DNA of 64,000 nt, taken from Prevotella herbatica (lineage in GTDB: Bacteria > Bacteroidota > Bacteroidia > Bacteroidales > Bacteroidaceae). The notes under the pieces were generated by a model. That model was given only the letters and a program-made list of their open reading frames with translations, was not told where the DNA came from and made no database searches. The stretch is from positions 868,001-932,000 of the forward strand of contig NZ_AP024484.1 in assembly GCF_017347605.1 (NCBI RefSeq). Direction: 5' to 3'. Every line of letters starts with the position of its first letter. The first letter of the stretch is position 1. Both the position numbers and the translations under genes were made by a program. This document shows, piece by piece, positions 1 through 7,910 of this stretch.

Positions 1-1419
1 GGAATAGCTGTAGGATTGGTTATTTCAGGAGATTATTTCGGATGGAGTTACGGTTGGGCATCAGGAGGAACCCTTGGGTTCTTAATAGCAACTTTATTTG
101 TTGCGGTGATGTATGTAACTTTTATATTCAGTTTTACAGAGATGTCATGTGCTATTCCTCAAGCAGGAGGTCCGTTTGCCTATGCTCGCAGAGCGTTTGG
201 ACCCATTGGGGGATTCTTTGCGGGTACATTTACACTTATAGAATATGTTTGCGCACCTCCATCCATAGCATTAGCTATCGGAGCATATTTCAGTGATCTA
301 GTACCAGGATTAAGCCCTGTTGCTATCGCAATTGTAGCTTACGGACTTTTTGTTGCCTTAAATCTTTGCGGAGTTTCAGCGGCTGCTACATTTGAACTCG
401 CTGTTACGATAATAGCTATATGCGAGTTGCTCGTCTTTATGGGCGTAGTGGCACCTGGTTTTGAATTAACAAACTTTCTTTCACACGGCTGGGCCGGTTC
501 AGACACATTCTCTATGGGGACGATAGGTGGTATATGCGCTTCAATACCGTTCGCAATATGGTTCTTCCTCGCAATAGAAGGAGCCTCTATGAGTGCAGAA
601 GAAGCAAAAAATCCACAAGTTACAGTTAAGAAAGGATTTATTACGGGTATTATAACTCTAGTAATTCTTGCTGCTGGCGTAATGATGTTTGCTGGTGGAT
701 CAGGTGATTGGAAACAATTATCCAACCTAAATGACCCTCTGCCTAAAGCTATGATGATGGTAGTAGGTCAAAAGAGTAGTTGGGTACATATGTTAGTCTT
801 CCTTGGACTCTTTGGACTCTTGGCTTCATTCCATGGAATAATAATGGAGGCTGGTCGTCAGATATTTGCACTGTCACGTGCTGGTTATCTACCAAAGTCA
901 TTAAGCTGGGTTAACATACGCGCTGTTCCACATTGGGCAATCATAAGTACAGCCGTTTTCGGTATCATCTGTGTTCTATGCAATGGTTTTGATCCATTCT
1001 TTAATGGTCAGTCGCTTACTGCAAATATTATAACACTGGCATGTTTTGGTTCCATCACAATGTATATCATATCAATGATGTCTCTATTCAGACTCCGTAA
1101 GACAGAGCCCAATCTGGAACGTCCTTACAAGGCAATCTGTTACCCTGCCTTCCCTATAATAGCATTGATAGGAGCTGTGATATGTTTTGTACTGATGATA
1201 TACTATAATTTCAATGTATTTGTTGCATTTATAATAATAATGGCATTATGCTATGGTTACTATGTGTACAACCGTAAAGCTATAAAGGAAGACTTTGTTG
1301 TAATAGACGATAATGCGCCAGAGGTAGAAGACGAGATTGAGTCAGATGTAGAATCTGAAGGTGAACTAATAGGAGAGACAGTATATGTACAAGATAGCGA
1401 TAGGAAACATAACATATAG
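1..1419 (+). CDS. ethanolamine permease, APC superfamily (5' end outside window)
   Basis: A multi-pass inner-membrane transporter of the amino acid/polyamine/organocation superfamily, probably importing ethanolamine. The reading frame is open from base 1 (GIAVGLVISGDYFGW...), so the first residues lie upstream of the window and the TTG at 16 is not a real start. The early block GDYFGWSYGW, the segment EMSCAIPQAGGPFAYARRAFGP and about eleven further hydrophobic segments fit the ethanolamine permease family. The tail after the last membrane segment is acidic and hydrophilic (EVEDEIESDVESEGE). The gene overlaps eutB by 35 bases, which ties it to ethanolamine use; substrate choice rests mostly on that linkage. 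Confidence 0.88.
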   Translation, partial: GIAVGLVISGDYFGWSYGWASGGTLGFLIATLFVAVMYVTFIFSFTEMSCAIPQAGGPFAYARRAFGPIGGFFAGTFTLIEYVCAPPSIALAIGAYFSDLVPGLSPVAIAIVAYGLFVALNLCGVSAAATFELAVTIIAICELLVFMGVVAPGFELTNFLSHGWAGSDTFSMGTIGGICASIPFAIWFFLAIEGASMSAEEAKNPQVTVKKGFITGIITLVILAAGVMMFAGGSGDWKQLSNLNDPLPKAMMMVVGQKSSWVHMLVFLGLFGLLASFHGIIMEAGRQIFALSRAGYLPKSLSWVNIRAVPHWAIISTAVFGIICVLCNGFDPFFNGQSLTANIITLACFGSITMYIISMMSLFRLRKTEPNLERPYKAICYPAFPIIALIGAVICFVLMIYYNFNVFVAFIIIMALCYGYYVYNRKAIKEDFVVIDDNAPEVEDEIESDVESEGELIGETVYVQDSDRKHNI

Positions 1420-2776
1420 ATTTGATAATCTGAAAGATGTCATGGCAAAGGCAACACCAGCTCGTTCTGGTGATGACCTTGCCGGAATATCTGCTTCAAA
1501 CATGGAGGAGAGGGTGGCTGCAAAAATGGTCCTTGCTGAAATACCACTTCAAAGATTCCTTGAAGAGCCTCTTATTCCTTATGAAGAAGATGAGATTACA
1601 AGATTAATTATTGATACTCATGATCAGAAAGCTTTTGCTCCGATAAGCAGTCTCACGGTGGGTGACTTTCGAAATTGGTTGCTAAACGACCATACCACAA
1701 CCGACGATCTTTCGTATGTAGCTCCAGGGATAACGCCAGAGATTGCAGCAGCAGTTAGTAAAATAATGCGTAATCAGGATTTATTATTAGTGGCACAGAA
1801 ATGTAGTGTCGTAACTAAGTTCAGAGATACAATCGGTCTGCCAGGCAGATTGAGCGTGAGATTACAGCCTAATCATCCTGTAGATGACCTGAAGGGTATT
1901 GCTGCAAGCATAATAGATGGACTTATGTACGGTTGCGGAGATGCTGTTATCGGTATTAATCCTGCCAGCGATAGTATACCGGTGTTGATGAACCTGAACT
2001 ATATGTTGGATGATATAATACATAATTATGATATACCTACTCAGTCGTGTGTGCTCACACATGTCACAACTTGCACCGAATTGATAAACAGAGGGGCACC
2101 GGTAGACTTGTTGTTTCAGAGCATAGCAGGAACAGAGAAAGCCATGGCCGGATTTGGTGTTAATCTTAAGATGCTAGACGAGGGGTACGAAGCCGTAAAG
2201 AGTCTTCATCGTGGAACTATCGGAGAAAACTGCATGTATTTCGAAACAGGACAGGGTTCTGCTTTATCATCAGATGCAAATTTCGGAGTAGACGAACAGA
2301 CGTGCGAAGCTCGCTGTTATGCAGTGGCCCGCAGGTATCATCCTCTTCTTGTAAATACAGTGGTTGGTTTTATAGGTCCCGAATACCTATACGATGGTAA
2401 ACAGATAACAAGAGCAGGACTTGAAGATCACTTTTGTGGTAAGCTGATGGGAGTGCCTCTAGGCTGTGACATCTGTTATACAAATCATGCCGAGGCTGAT
2501 CAGGATGATATGGACAATCTACTCACATTACTCGTAGCCGGTGGGGTTAACTATATTATGGGTGTCCCCGGAGCAGACGATATAATGCTTAACTATCAGA
2601 GTACATCTTATCATGATGCCCTGTATGTGAGAAAACTCCTGAACAAAAGGCATGCACCTGAGTTTGAAAGTTGGTTGAAAAAAATAAACCTAATAGACGA
2701 AAAAGGAGATATTCTGCCATTCAAACCAACAAATAAATTATTGCAAATAGAGAAAATGGAGGCTGTAAATGGATGA
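1385..2776 (+). CDS. eutB: ethanolamine ammonia-lyase large subunit EutB
   Basis: Catalytic subunit of the adenosylcobalamin-dependent enzyme that splits ethanolamine into acetaldehyde and ammonia. The 463 residues match the usual family length (about 450) from end to end. Visible family blocks are RSGDDLAGISA near the start, SVRLQPNHPVDD, QSCVLTHVTT, ENCMYFETGQGSALSSDANFG, NTVVGFIGPEYLYDGKQI, LEDHFCGKLMGVPLGCDICY and GVPGADDIMLNYQ. The start at 1385 lies inside the permease tail, and the aligned N-terminus (MYKIAIGNITYRF) supports it. The stop overlaps the eutC start, suggesting translational coupling. No microcompartment shell gene and no reactivase (eutA) is visible in the window, although the upstream side is cut off. 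Confidence 0.97.
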   Translation: MYKIAIGNITYRFDNLKDVMAKATPARSGDDLAGISASNMEERVAAKMVLAEIPLQRFLEEPLIPYEEDEITRLIIDTHDQKAFAPISSLTVGDFRNWLLNDHTTTDDLSYVAPGITPEIAAAVSKIMRNQDLLLVAQKCSVVTKFRDTIGLPGRLSVRLQPNHPVDDLKGIAASIIDGLMYGCGDAVIGINPASDSIPVLMNLNYMLDDIIHNYDIPTQSCVLTHVTTCTELINRGAPVDLLFQSIAGTEKAMAGFGVNLKMLDEGYEAVKSLHRGTIGENCMYFETGQGSALSSDANFGVDEQTCEARCYAVARRYHPLLVNTVVGFIGPEYLYDGKQITRAGLEDHFCGKLMGVPLGCDICYTNHAEADQDDMDNLLTLLVAGGVNYIMGVPGADDIMLNYQSTSYHDALYVRKLLNKRHAPEFESWLKKINLIDEKGDILPFKPTNKLLQIEKMEAVNG

Positions 2777-3602
2777 AAATCATTATTTAACCGTAAAGGC
2801 AGAAAATATAAGAGAGAACGACTGTTGGGAAAAACTAAAATCTTATACCGATGCTAGAATTGCCCTAGGTAGGACTGGATGCAGCATACTGACAAACGAC
2901 TATTTGGCATTCAGTCTGGCGCATGCCAAGGCACGTGATTCTATAAAGATGCCTTTCGATAGAGATAGAATAGGAAAAGAATTACATGCAATGGGACTTG
3001 AAACTATAAATGTGGAAAGTTGCGCTGCCAATAGGGAAATATACTTGTGTCGTCCTGACTTTGGCAGACGACTAAGTGAGAGAAGTAAACTTCTACTAGA
3101 TGAGCTGAATTATCAGGGAGCTGATGTATTGTTAGTTATAGGTGACGGATTGTCATCAAAAGCTGTTCATAAACAAGCCGTTCCATTCATACGGCAATTT
3201 TTACCATACATGGATGAACTTGGCATGACGGTTGGACCGGTGGTGCTCGCAAAGGAGAGCAGAGTAGCACTAGGTGATGATATCGCGGAGAGGATGCATT
3301 GCGGACTGGTTGCTACACTGATAGGCGAACGCCCTGGCCTTTCATCTCCCGATAGTCTGGGAGTGTATATGACATACAAGCCCTATTGTGGCAGGATGGA
3401 AAGCGAACGTAACTGTATATCAAACATACGTCCTGAGGGATTGAGCTATGGTAAGGCAGCATTTAAGTTGGCTTGGCTTATAGAGAATGCATATAATATG
3501 AAGAAAAGCGGCACAGCTCTGAAAGACCAGAGTGATGATATACAGCATTATCTTACATTGAAACCTCATATAAAAGATACAGATATACTGAATATTGTTT
3601 AA
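2769..3602 (+). CDS. eutC: ethanolamine ammonia-lyase small subunit EutC
   Basis: Small subunit that completes the B12-dependent ethanolamine ammonia-lyase with EutB. The 277 residues are near the usual length. Recognisable blocks are ARIALGRTGCSILTNDYLAF, LAHAKARDSIKMPFD, EIYLCRPDFGRRLS, VLLVIGDGLSSKAVH and IGERPGLSSPDSLGVYMTYKP. It starts 8 bases before the eutB stop and is the last gene of this + strand group. Downstream lie a run of A and an insertion-sequence relic, so no aldehyde or alcohol dehydrogenase follows here. Confidence 0.96.
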   Translation: MDENHYLTVKAENIRENDCWEKLKSYTDARIALGRTGCSILTNDYLAFSLAHAKARDSIKMPFDRDRIGKELHAMGLETINVESCAANREIYLCRPDFGRRLSERSKLLLDELNYQGADVLLVIGDGLSSKAVHKQAVPFIRQFLPYMDELGMTVGPVVLAKESRVALGDDIAERMHCGLVATLIGERPGLSSPDSLGVYMTYKPYCGRMESERNCISNIRPEGLSYGKAAFKLAWLIENAYNMKKSGTALKDQSDDIQHYLTLKPHIKDTDILNIV

Positions 3603-3662
3603 ACAGAAAAAAAAATGTTGTTTGACTAGGCCATCTCCTAGATTAACGTGAGTTCGACGAAT

Positions 3663-3968
3663 TTAGAACAAGGTTAATTGTCTATCAACAGTTCTTTCAG
3701 CATTAATTGTAGGTTTCTTTGGGAAAGGCTATATGCAGCCAATGCTCCAAGTGTACAGACAAGACCGATGTCTTGAATATTCCACTTGTGCAATGTTCTT
3801 AAGTTCGTCATTAATAGTCTCAATGATAACCTTTTCCTTTAAGAGTAACTTGTCTGAGACTTTCATAATAGATCCTTTCATGTTATTCTTCAACTTAAGA
3901 ATGAGTTGTATGCCGTCAAAGAAAAGCCTTTCAAACAAGTATTTGTACATACACCACAGGCAACGCAT
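3663..3968 (-). pseudogene. IS982-family transposase C-terminal relic
   Basis: On the minus strand the translation MYKYLFERLFFDGIQLILKL, KNNMKGSIMKVSDKLLLKEK, VIIETINDELKNIAQVEYSR and HRS follows the C-terminal part of IS982-type transposases. Just after HRS the frame breaks. LGALAAYSL continues in a second frame, and FPKKPTINAERTVDRQLTLF followed by a stop (ending at 3663) continues in a third, again as expected for the family C-terminus. The N-terminal two thirds are missing. It is therefore a frameshifted fragment with no activity. The terminal inverted repeats could not be defined. Confidence 0.82.
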
Positions 3969-4042
3969 CGCCCACGGTCATTTTCAGCTATATATTTTTT
4001 CTTTCAGCTTTTTGTAGCTTGTTATATTGATCAAGATACTAA

Positions 4043-4402
4043 TCAATCTACTGATAAATTAGTAAGATTTTCTGGCAACTGGAATCTTTCGCAATTAACT
4101 TTGGCCAATAATTCCTCACCTTCTTTTGTAATTGTAAAACGCATGCAGCGCTTGTCTTCTTTACAAAGTTTGCGATGAATATACCCGGACTTTTCCAAAG
4201 AAGCAATTACCTTTGAAGCATTTGAATTTGAAAGTTCCATTTCCTCGGCAATCTCTCCTGAAGATATGTTTTCCTTTTCAGATACAATGCAAAGCATCGT
4301 TGCCTCATTTATATTAAGACCAAGCTGCTTTTGGAACTCGGTTTCAAAAGCAGCTATGGCACGATATACATTTCTTATTCTGCAAATACAATTTTTATTC
4401 AT
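4043..4402 (-). CDS. MarR-family transcriptional regulator
   Basis: A 119-residue winged helix-turn-helix regulator. The core EATMLCIVSEKENISSGEIA, EEMELSNSNASKVIASLEKS, GYIHRKLCKEDKRCMRFTIT, KEGEELLAKV is the MarR DNA-binding domain with its wing (CKEDKRCMRFT). It is short for the family because the C-terminal dimerisation helix is brief. It begins 11 bases after the thioredoxin-like gene and shares its transcript. A perfect palindrome in the promoter of that transcript suggests autoregulation. Cysteines at the N-terminus (NKNCICRIR) and in the wing could sense redox state, which would suit the thioredoxin partner; that is inference. Confidence 0.85.
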   Translation of the reverse strand: MNKNCICRIRNVYRAIAAFETEFQKQLGLNINEATMLCIVSEKENISSGEIAEEMELSNSNASKVIASLEKSGYIHRKLCKEDKRCMRFTITKEGEELLAKVNCERFQLPENLTNLSVD

Positions 4403-4413
4403 TATATCTTGTC

Positions 4414-4884
4414 TTATTTCAATAAAGTATTTTTTATTGCTTTTTCAAGATCTATTCTTCCCATTGCGCCAACCTGCATCTTTGGCTCGCCTTTCATCGG
4501 AATGAACAGCAATGAAGGTATTGAGCGGATGCCAAATATTGATGCTAGTTCCTGTTCCTTGTCAACATCTACTTTATAAACATCGATTTTACCCTGATAC
4601 TCTTCAGCCAAACTGTCAAGGATTGGAGCTGTTGCTTTGCAAGGTCCACACCATGTAGCATAAAAATCTATTATTGCAGGTTTATCACCTTTAAAGTCCC
4701 AACTTTGAGGATTCTTCTCATAGTCCATCACTTTGTTTTTGAACTCTGATAGTGTCAATTCTGTTGTATTCATTTTCTTAGCCTCCTGTTTGTTTATTAT
4801 TTTTTGTTTCTGTTTAGCGCTAGTGCAACTTGATGAAAAAAGTGCAGCTATCATCATAATCATTATAAATAATTTGTTATGCAT
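4414..4884 (-). CDS. thioredoxin-like lipoprotein
   Basis: A 156-residue envelope thiol-disulphide protein. The N-terminus is a lipoprotein signal (FIMIMMIAALFSSSC, lipidation Cys about residue 20), followed by a linker rich in Lys and Gln and a complete thioredoxin fold. The active site is FYATWCGPCKATAPILDSLA, and the cis-proline loop is GIRSIPSLLFIP. The canonical WCGPCK motif suggests reduction or exchange of disulphides in periplasmic proteins. It is the first gene of a two-gene transcript with the MarR regulator, with a full Bacteroidetes promoter upstream. Confidence 0.9.
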   Translation of the reverse strand: MHNKLFIMIMMIAALFSSSCTSAKQKQKIINKQEAKKMNTTELTLSEFKNKVMDYEKNPQSWDFKGDKPAIIDFYATWCGPCKATAPILDSLAEEYQGKIDVYKVDVDKEQELASIFGIRSIPSLLFIPMKGEPKMQVGAMGRIDLEKAIKNTLLK

Positions 4885-4927
4885 AATTATTTTCTTTTAA
4901 TTAATAGTTTCTACTGGAAAACATTTA

Positions 4928-4958
4928 CAAAGGTATAAAATTAATTTGTTCAAACAAA
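4928..4958 (-). promoter_or_regulatory. promoter of the thioredoxin-MarR operon
   Basis: On the minus strand TTTG (complement of 4955-4958) is followed after exactly 19 bases by TACCTTTG (complement of 4928-4935). This is a perfect match to the Bacteroidetes primary sigma pattern TTTG-N19-TAnnTTTG. The predicted transcript start near 4921 leaves a leader of about 37 bases before the ATG at 4884. Confidence 0.75.
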
Positions 4959-4960
4959 TT
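4943..4960. promoter_or_regulatory. putative MarR operator palindrome
   Basis: AATTTGTT-CA-AACAAATT is a perfect 8+2+8 palindrome. It covers the -33 TTTG of the operon promoter and reaches into the spacer. MarR proteins commonly bind palindromes of 16-20 bases that overlap promoter elements. Together with the MarR gene in the same operon, this suggests autorepression. The assignment is inference from position and symmetry. Confidence 0.6.
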
Positions 4961-5085
4961 TCCAAAGGCAAACATTATAAGCTATAACAGACATTAACCA
5001 AATATATAACATCGTTAACATTTTCCAACGGAAAACAATATTCAAAGGATTACTTTAAGATCTAAACAGAGAACAATATAAACAA

Positions 5086-5113
5086 GGCAAATATATCATT
5101 TGATATACTTGCC
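5086..5113 (-). terminator. intrinsic terminator overlapping the hydrolase stop codon
   Basis: GGCAAATATATCA (5086-5098) pairs with TGATATACTTGCC (5101-5113) over 13 positions with one G-U pair. Read on the minus strand, the hairpin is followed by TTGTTTAT. The stop codon of the alpha/beta hydrolase lies inside the stem. Confidence 0.6.
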
Positions 5114-6046
5114 TGTAAATTGCGCAACCTTATTGATGTATGCTTTTTGATTTAACTGGAATGACTTTGCATGTGGCGCCCCCTGCACAATCCATATTTC
5201 TTTAGGTTGCGGTTTTGCCTTATAAAGCGGATAAACCATTCGTGTAGGCACGTAGTCATCTGCCGAACCGTGAATAAAGAGCATTGGCAGTTTGCATTTC
5301 GCTACTTGATGCAAAGCCGAAGCCTCACCGAAACTCCAACCATACAATAGTTTGCATAATGCACTTGACGAATACATTAATGGAAATGCAGGAAGTCCGA
5401 ACATCTCTTTTATCTCATAATTGAATTCATCCCAGACACTTGTATATCCGCAGTCGTCAACAAAGCATTTAATATAAGGTGGAAGTTTTTCACCAGACAC
5501 CATCATTGTTGTAGCACCTCCCATTGAAATGCCATGCACAACAATTTCGGTATTGTTACCAAAAAGTGTATTTGCAAGCTTTGCCCATAGCAATATATCC
5601 TTGCGGTCTTTCCATCCCATGGTAACAGCCTTACCATCACTCTTACCATGGTATTGCAGATCTGGCAACAACACGTTGTATCCCAGTTCATGACTGTATA
5701 TATACGCAATAGGCATCATGGTATAAGCACAGTCTTTATATCCATGAATAAGAATGGCTGTCTTACGCGTCGGTTTTGTCGACTTAATATAATAACCATT
5801 CAGTTTCAGACCTTCACTGTTGATAATCGTTGTATCATGAATTGCTTTAACCTTGTTAAGACTATCTGTCCAGGGTTTCATAAACGAATATATTGAATCG
5901 TTTTTATGAGTAACCTTTTCTACATTATCTTTTTCTGACGGTAGCAACGCAAAGTTTATCAGATAAAACGAACCACCTATTGTATATATGCAAAACAATA
6001 TTACAACAGACAGTAATGTCCAAAGGATTATTTTCTTCTTTTGCAT
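5096..6046 (-). CDS. membrane-anchored alpha/beta hydrolase
   Basis: A 316-residue serine hydrolase. Residues about 8-28 form one hydrophobic anchor (IILWTLLSVVILFCIYTIGG). The alpha/beta hydrolase core shows the oxyanion loop ILIHGYKDCA, LLPDLQYHGKSDG, the nucleophile elbow HGISMGGATTM (Ser within GISMGG), the acid-bearing HGSADDYVPTRM and the catalytic His in GAPHAKS. The family is often annotated as S9-like or esterase-like in Bacteroidetes; the substrate cannot be told. The stop carries its own terminator. The CoA-transferase gene ends 14 bases upstream on the same strand, so the two may be cotranscribed. Confidence 0.85.
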   Translation of the reverse strand: MQKKKIILWTLLSVVILFCIYTIGGSFYLINFALLPSEKDNVEKVTHKNDSIYSFMKPWTDSLNKVKAIHDTTIINSEGLKLNGYYIKSTKPTRKTAILIHGYKDCAYTMMPIAYIYSHELGYNVLLPDLQYHGKSDGKAVTMGWKDRKDILLWAKLANTLFGNNTEIVVHGISMGGATTMMVSGEKLPPYIKCFVDDCGYTSVWDEFNYEIKEMFGLPAFPLMYSSSALCKLLYGWSFGEASALHQVAKCKLPMLFIHGSADDYVPTRMVYPLYKAKPQPKEIWIVQGAPHAKSFQLNQKAYINKVAQFTGKYIK

Positions 6047-6059
6047 AATGTATATGTTC

Positions 6060-7562
6060 TTACAGATACTCGCTGAAATCAGTCAGTCGCATATCCCCTT
6101 TCTTCAGGAATGTATCGTGAAACGCAAGAGCAGCACGCATACTCTGAGGTTCGTGTCCGTGTTCTGCTATTTTAAGATAATCTCTCAGCAACGGGCGATA
6201 ACTAGGGTGAGCACAGTTTTCTATTATTTCTTTTGCACGACGCAGAGGTCCCTTTCCTCTAAGGTCAGCGATTCCCTGTTCTGTCACAATCACGTCAACA
6301 TCATGTTCTGTTGAATCTACATGACTACACATTGGAACAATAGCACTGATGCAACCATTTTTAGTTGTACTCTGTGTGGTGAATATACTGATATATCCAT
6401 TACGTTCGTAATCACATGAACCACCGATACCGTTCATTAGTCTGCTACCACATATATGACTTGAATTCTCATTGCCATATATATCGCATTCTATTGCCGT
6501 ATTCATTGCAATAACTCCAAGACGACGTATCACTTCTGGAGAGTTACTTATCTCACTTGGGCGAATTGTTATATGCTTTTTAAAATAGTCAATTTCACTA
6601 TATATCTCTTGCAAAGTATCATTAGTCACTGTTAGCGACGAACAACTTGCATCCTTTATTCGTCCTTCCTTCATATACTTCACAACGGAATCCTGAACAA
6701 CCTCCGTGTAAACTGAAAATACAGGCACCAAAGGGTTTTGACCTAATGCCTCAAGAACAGCATTACTTGTTGTGCCCACTCCACTTTGCAACGGAAGGAA
6801 CTGTGAAGGAATAAGTCCACGTTTAAGGTCAGCTACAAGAAAATCAGCAACATTGTGTCCCATCTGCTGTGTAATTTGGTCAAGTGGTTTAAATGCTCTT
6901 GCCTCTTCAGGAATATTGCATTCAATAACACCCACAATTTTCTTGGCATCTATCTCAACATACTCTTTTCCTATACGATCACTTACCCCAAGAATTGGAA
7001 TAGGTTGACGAAAAGGGCACTCACCTATTTCATATACATCATGAAGATAGCGTGAAGCCTTACTATGAAAGGCGTTCTTCTCAATTATAATCTTTTTTGC
7101 CAGACGCGCAATAGTCGGAACTATTCCTCCAGCACTGGTTAGGAAAGCCTTACACATGCTTTCACCCTCGTCAATATCACTGACTTCAATTATTGCCCAG
7201 TCTATTTCTCCGTAAAAGCCACGACGCAGACGTTCTGCCATGTGTCCCAGGTGCATATCTTCATAATCTATCTCACCTGCATTAGTATGGTTTCTAAAAT
7301 CTTTATTAGTGGAAAACGGTGCCCTGAACTTTATAGCATTGACACTTGCCATATCGCCCTCAATACTCTGACTGGTTGATGCACCAGTAAGAATACCAAC
7401 TTTAAAAGGTCTGCCAGCTTCATGTTCCGAAACGGCACGCTTTGAAAGTTCACGAAATACAGCTTTTGCTACGCCGTTTGGTGTGAACCCAGATAATCCT
7501 ATATTATCATTATTATTTATCATTGCCGCACCTTCTGCAGCAGTAATTCTACTATATGCCAT
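6060..7562 (-). CDS. acetyl-CoA hydrolase / succinyl-CoA:acetate CoA-transferase family protein
   Basis: A 500-residue cytosolic enzyme of the Cat1/AarC-type CoA-transferase family, full length. Such enzymes move CoA between acetate and succinate or, in propionate producers, other acyl groups. Visible family parts are the N-terminal GLSGFTPNGVAKAVFREL, FKVGILTGASTSQSIEGDMA, the active-site glutamate block SVYTEVVQD (Glu about 287) and the C-terminal VIVTEQGIADLRGKGPLRRA. In Bacteroidales this would fit succinate/propionate fermentation or acetate handling. A -7 element stands 24 bases upstream of the start. Confidence 0.92.
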   Translation of the reverse strand: MAYSRITAAEGAAMINNNDNIGLSGFTPNGVAKAVFRELSKRAVSEHEAGRPFKVGILTGASTSQSIEGDMASVNAIKFRAPFSTNKDFRNHTNAGEIDYEDMHLGHMAERLRRGFYGEIDWAIIEVSDIDEGESMCKAFLTSAGGIVPTIARLAKKIIIEKNAFHSKASRYLHDVYEIGECPFRQPIPILGVSDRIGKEYVEIDAKKIVGVIECNIPEEARAFKPLDQITQQMGHNVADFLVADLKRGLIPSQFLPLQSGVGTTSNAVLEALGQNPLVPVFSVYTEVVQDSVVKYMKEGRIKDASCSSLTVTNDTLQEIYSEIDYFKKHITIRPSEISNSPEVIRRLGVIAMNTAIECDIYGNENSSHICGSRLMNGIGGSCDYERNGYISIFTTQSTTKNGCISAIVPMCSHVDSTEHDVDVIVTEQGIADLRGKGPLRRAKEIIENCAHPSYRPLLRDYLKIAEHGHEPQSMRAALAFHDTFLKKGDMRLTDFSEYL

Positions 7563-7585
7563 TTATCTTTTGTTTTTTCTTGGTG

Positions 7586-7593
7586 CAAAGATA
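7586..7593 (-). promoter_or_regulatory. -7 element of the CoA-transferase gene
   Basis: TATCTTTG on the minus strand matches TAnnTTTG exactly and lies 24 bases before the ATG at 7562. No TTTG stands 19-21 bases upstream, so only the -7 half is supported. Confidence 0.45.
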
Positions 7594-7879
7594 CAATAAT
7601 TTTAATAAATATACTATATTTGAAAGAATATTTGCATATATATCATCATTACATGTATATATATACTATTTATATATCAAAATAGTCTTTTTTGTGCATA
7701 AATCGTTTGCTATTAAATCATGATATCACAGTTATTGGTTTCAAAGCAGTAAATTTATCTAATCTTTTTTGAAAAAGCAAGTCTTTATAGTTATTTTTAT
7801 GTCTGCACATTTTATTTTGTAATTCCATACAACAATACTATTTTTGTAAGAATAGTTTTCATTTTTCATCTATTTTATT

Positions 7880-7887
7880 TATATTTG
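7880..7887 (+). promoter_or_regulatory. -7 element of the surface-repeat gene
   Basis: TATATTTG matches TAnnTTTG exactly and lies 23 bases before the ATG at 7911. The -33 region is only T-rich, so confidence is modest. Confidence 0.45.
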
Positions 7888-7910
7888 CATAAACTAAGAA
7901 TTAACTTGTT

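Larger units (their letters stand above)
7563..7910. other. divergent intergenic region, 348 bases
   Basis: The region separates the minus-strand CoA-transferase from the plus-strand surface-repeat gene and is very AT-rich. It holds a -7 element for each side (see 7586-7593 and 7880-7887). I saw no coding frame, RNA gene or long repeat in it. Confidence 0.6.
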
